Source of the DNA: Lingula anatina
Lineage: Eukaryota; Brachiopoda; Lingulata; Lingulida; Lingulidae
Direction: 5' to 3'
Assembly: GCF_001039355.2 (NCBI RefSeq)
Contig: NW_019773859.1
Span: forward strand, 205,852 to 269,851
DNA: 64,000 nt
A program made the translations under genes and the position numbers. Each line of letters opens with the position of its first letter. The first letter of the stretch is position 1. The notes below the pieces were generated by a model. It saw only the letters and a program-made list of their open reading frames with translations, was not told the DNA's origin and ran no database searches. Below are positions 60,075 to 64,000 of the stretch, piece by piece.

Positions 60075-62690
60075 TAGGGATCTCTTCAGACTGTCAAGTT
60101 CAAAGAAGATTTAGAAGTAACTTTCCCTGAGACATATCTGAAAATATGCTTAGAAATAAAAAAAAAAAATGAAAGAAGATTTCCTTAAAGACAGCTTGTT
60201 ATATAAATAAGTTGGTGAGGTGTTGATTTTGTCTAGACAAAGAATACCTTTCTTTAACATGGCGGACTATCCAAACCGTTTACTCTTTGTTGTTTCATGG
60301 TGCCAAGAGTTCTGACAGAAAATGCTAAAAGTGGTTATTTAGTTCATTCAGTACAAATTCTTTCCCATCTAGTTCACTAGGTTCTCACAGGCCAATAATA
60401 CAAAACTACCAGTAAAGTGGTGTAATATGTCTTGGAAAAAAATGAGTTTTTTTACAATAACATTTTTGAAGGCAAGCCATCAGTGTTAGAATTAAAATTA
60501 ACTGCCAGCTTTATTAAGGACTATCAGGATAAAAGATATCAAACATTGTAAGTAGTGGAATTATTCTGGTGTCAGTCATAAAAGAGAAAGTGGATGGTTA
60601 TCAAGTGCTCATTGTTGTACAATTTTGGCTACTTGGTTGATACGGAAGGCTTGGACCCATACACATTCATATACCAGGAAAGACGTCCAATGGAATATAT
60701 GTGGATTTTCTTCTGATAACGGTGTATTACCTGGTTCTTCAATTATATCAATCAGATGATCTAAATTGATGCTGCACTAAGCTGAAATTCTGTACCTATA
60801 GTTATCACTTTGAAGGAGAACACTTAAGTTGAACATTAGAAAGTATGATTTTTATACCTTGTATTTTTTGAGAAAATTATTCATGATCTCTTATATAGCA
60901 TAATGCCAGTGTAAGGGATAGAAGTTACATTATACACCGTTTTTAATGTAGCAATTTGTAGCTTTGATAATGATAGAGATTTTGATTTCATCTTTTTTTT
61001 TTTTTTGATTTGATATGGTGGGTACTGCATGTTGAAGATATTGTAAAGAATTTGAAAATTATTAAATGTAAAATGCAATCAAAATTCCCCTCAAATTACA
61101 TCTTCCTAAGTGTACTTAGTTTACTATAAATTTATTTGAGAAATTTATGTATTTAACAGTTGATACTATTTCAGGAAACAGCAGATTTACTTGTGCAATT
61201 TAGTTGATCAAAGTAAGCATTCTGTACGTCTCATGTAGAATCAATATTCTGGATGATTAAGGGAGAAACATTTAACTGGAAGTGTGACGGTGTGTATGAC
61301 AGAAGCATGAATATCTTTTCTAAGTGAAAATTGATATTGTAAATAATTGTATTTGTAAATAATATTGTATCTGGCTGTTATGCCTTAATAACATATTTCT
61401 ACTGTGATGACAAGGTTATAGGTTGGAACTGCAAGATGTTTTGGTGAGTTAAAAAAAAAAAATCCAAATTTTTAATGGATTAAAAATTGCACTTTCAAGT
61501 AATGTTAAATTCTGCAATGCAGTGCATTGAAATATTTTCCACTAGTCAAACAAGACCTGCCAGAAACCTTAACACATAATTGCACTACAAAGATAATCTT
61601 TTTTTTTTTTTTTGGTCACCATTTAAATGATTATTGCTATATGTATGTGCTGGCACCTCATTAATCCACATTGTTATTATTGGACCCCAGTGCAGATTAA
61701 GGTTTTCTGGCATGGTTCTTGGTAATCTGAGACTGAGTGAATGGTGTATGAATGAGACAACCTAAAACCTTGTAAATTGTGGGGTGAACTGTGCGTAAGT
61801 GTATTTGTTAATATTATATCAAGTTTCAAGTCCTAGCCAATATTTCTACATGAACATTTAACATTTTATCATGATAAAGTATGAAAGCTTAAGTTATGAT
61901 CCATTACTATCAGATGGTGTTTTTATGAACCAAGGGTGATCAAAAAGTTAAATAATAGTCATGGTTAAATAAAATTCAAGGTTCATGTAGTAAAATGTTT
62001 AGGGTGACACAAAAATTATACACATTTAGGTGTACAAGGTTGAAAGAGATACTCGGTGCATCCTTGATTTAAAAGAATTAGGGCATACTTTTTGGGGCTT
62101 CATTTAAAATGTCTGTCAAAAGTGAGGTTACCTTTGGTAAGGTTTCTTTTGTCAAAATTGCATTAAATAGAAAAGGATGTTGTTTCTTCAGCCTTGTACA
62201 TATTGCTAGAGGACAATATCTTAAGCTCTTGTTCTATTTATTAATCATTGCAAGGAAAATGGAGGAGACCACATTGATATTTTTAAAGTGAGAAAAAGCT
62301 TATTGTTATTTGTTGATTTATTGATAGATTTATAATGGACTTGCTTGAAGTCAAGTCTAAGAATTACAAGTAATGTGGACTCCTTCATCCTTGATGACAA
62401 ATCATTGTTATTAATAAATTTATTTTGTATGTATGTGTCATAATGATTTTAACATGAGTGAAAGAAATGTTAGATTGTATGCAAAAATCATTGAGACTTT
62501 TTATGATGAAAGAATTTGTAGGGCTCCTCTGCCATTATTCTCTAAAATGTCCTCAATTTGTTAAAAATCTGGTTTTTGGGTAATATATTGGTTTGTAGTA
62601 TCTTTTTGATACATTTTATGATACTGAAAAGTTTTTTTCCAATGAATGAAAAACAGATTCCTCATTAAATTCATTATGATAATAAATGGA
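60075..62690 (+). other. probable Nup153 3' UTR with several polyadenylation signals
   Basis: AATAAA occurs at 60155-60160 (81 bases after the stop, followed by an A-run), 61968-61973, 62413-62418 and 62681-62686. The region has no coding frames and is T-rich with ATTTA-like elements, typical of a long 3' UTR. Which site is used cannot be told by eye. Confidence 0.4.
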
Positions 62691-62752
62691 GTCATTCTTT
62701 TTATTTCAACATATTTGAATTTTAAACCATTGCACATCCGTGTTAAAACATT

Positions 62753-62793
<41 letters not shown>

Positions 62794-64000
62794 AGGGTCA
62801 GGAAAATATGAGGATGACATCTCTGAATGCCACAATGAAGACCGAGTATAAGTGAAAGATTTCAAACCAGATGTTGAGTAAAAATCCTCCAATTTTAACA
62901 CTGCAATCAAGTAAAAAACTTGCTTCTAATAACGTCTAAATTAGGTTCACTTAAACCATATATTTGAGTGGAATGTACAGAAACTACATGCATTACAATC
63001 TCATAATTTTGTTCACTTAAACAAGATCTCTACAATTTCTATTAACAAAATAACATTAATTTTTTTCATAAAAAGTTTAAATGATTCACTGTGTGTGAAA
63101 TACCTAGGGGTACGAGATAATAAATAGATGTATCTTTACAGACAGATACCAACACCCCAAAGCATATCATTACATAACACATAATACTTGAACATAATAC
63201 TTAGGTCTGTATTAACCTCTAGATTATTAACTTAATGTAACCTCGGTCTACAAGTCTAAAGAGTACACACAACAGTAAATCTCATGTAATGTGTCAGTTG
63301 ATATAGCAACCTATTGAACACACAACTATGTACAATGATTTACAGCCATTCACGACAGAATGATCATTTTGAAGCACAATGTCATTTTGGAAACATAATT
63401 TCCACCTGAACAGATCAAAATATTGAAAACGGGTGAAATTTTGCAGTATTGGTAAGATAGCAATTTAGCAGAGAACCTGATTTTTGTAAACCTCTTTTCT
63501 ACAGCATCATTGTATTCTGTATTCCATAAACCTTATCAATGTTATTATCTACTACAACGTCCAATCTCCAGTACCCCAGCTGTCTGGACAGTACCATAAC
63601 TGCACACTACACAATAGGAGCTGCCTTAAATATCTACAAATTGTCATTCTCCACTGTGGCTGTCTGTGAATTAAAATGAGGCTGTGGCATCAAAAATTTG
63701 TCAATAAGAAGACCAGAATACAGTACATACTATTATGCATTTGCACTAATATGTAACACGAAGTGAAAGAATGGAAAATTTCATCATGAGAATGTCGGTG
63801 AGAGTGTGAAAGCATGACCAATTACTGGAATTTTTCAGATCAAATGTGAGCAAAGTGTATTCAGTAAGAAATCTGTAAGTAATTGAACAAATATTCCAGA
63901 CTGCTGACCTTGACTTCAAGATTGGCCACCAACAATAATGAAGCATGAGATGATTTTAGAAAATAAACAGATATAAAACTGTTTTAAATGTTGCTAGAAG
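62690..64000. other. downstream flank with (TA)n repeat
   Basis: A (TA)n run at about 62756-62788, then AT-rich sequence without a supported exon on either strand. It could be the 3' flank of Nup153 or the 3' UTR of a convergent gene beyond the window. Nothing decides between these. Confidence 0.4.
62756..62788. repeat. (TA)n microsatellite
   Basis: About 16 TA units, uninterrupted. Confidence 0.95.

Noticed and set aside
1-64000. tRNA, rRNA, CRISPR, bacterial operons, integrated virus or intact retroelement
   Set aside because: No tRNA B-box with cloverleaf, no rRNA-like tract, no spacer-repeat array, and no polymerase, integrase or transposase motif was recognised on either strand. The genes are spliced animal genes.

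Overview
The window is animal nuclear DNA. Split genes with GT-AG introns, CCAAT and YY1-type promoter motifs, AATAAA signals, abundant microsatellites and MITE-like repeats all point that way. Protein content (a full-length Nup153, a two-exon vesicular GABA transporter, KCNE-type channel subunits and a cGAS/Mab-21 family enzyme) fits a bilaterian invertebrate with slowly evolving genes, most likely a marine lophotrochozoan or invertebrate deuterostome. The species cannot be fixed from the sequence. One N at 47087 between duplicated flanks shows this is a draft assembly.

Layout. 1-15.2 kb: no complete gene is visible. A signal-peptide first exon on the minus strand (15279-15210) suggests a secreted or membrane protein gene running leftward, possibly with a very long first intron. 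20.2-21.4 kb (+): an intronless basic protein of 391 aa, not recognised. 24.0-26.9 kb (+): SLC32A1/VGAT in two coding exons, 522 aa. 28.16-28.88 kb (+) and 34.46-34.01 kb (-): two convergent, single-coding-exon, single-pass membrane proteins that I read as KCNE-type potassium-channel beta subunits. 36.1-37.5 kb: an isolated ITIM-like candidate exon and two small non-autonomous DNA elements. 39.8-41.1 kb (-): an intronless coiled-coil protein with repeated RPxTRE motifs. 42.6-46.0 kb (-): a cGAS-like/Mab-21 nucleotidyltransferase with all three catalytic acids but a one-base reading-frame break. 47.6-60.1 kb (+): the nucleoporin Nup153, reconstructed here in 24 coding exons (1540 aa), from the pore-targeting N-terminus through four RanBP2-type zinc fingers to the FG domain and basic C-terminus. 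60.1-64 kb: its 3' UTR and flank.

The genes do not form one pathway. VGAT and the KCNE-like pair are all excitable-cell genes and lie within 10.5 kb, which may or may not matter. The cGAS-like gene and Nup153 are divergently arranged about 1.6 kb apart.

The most interesting items are the linked KCNE-like genes in an apparent invertebrate, the cGAS-like receptor with an intact active site but a broken frame, and a phase-compatible alternative terminal exon inside Nup153. All gene models are read by eye from splice signals, frame and remembered family motifs. No alignment or database search was run.
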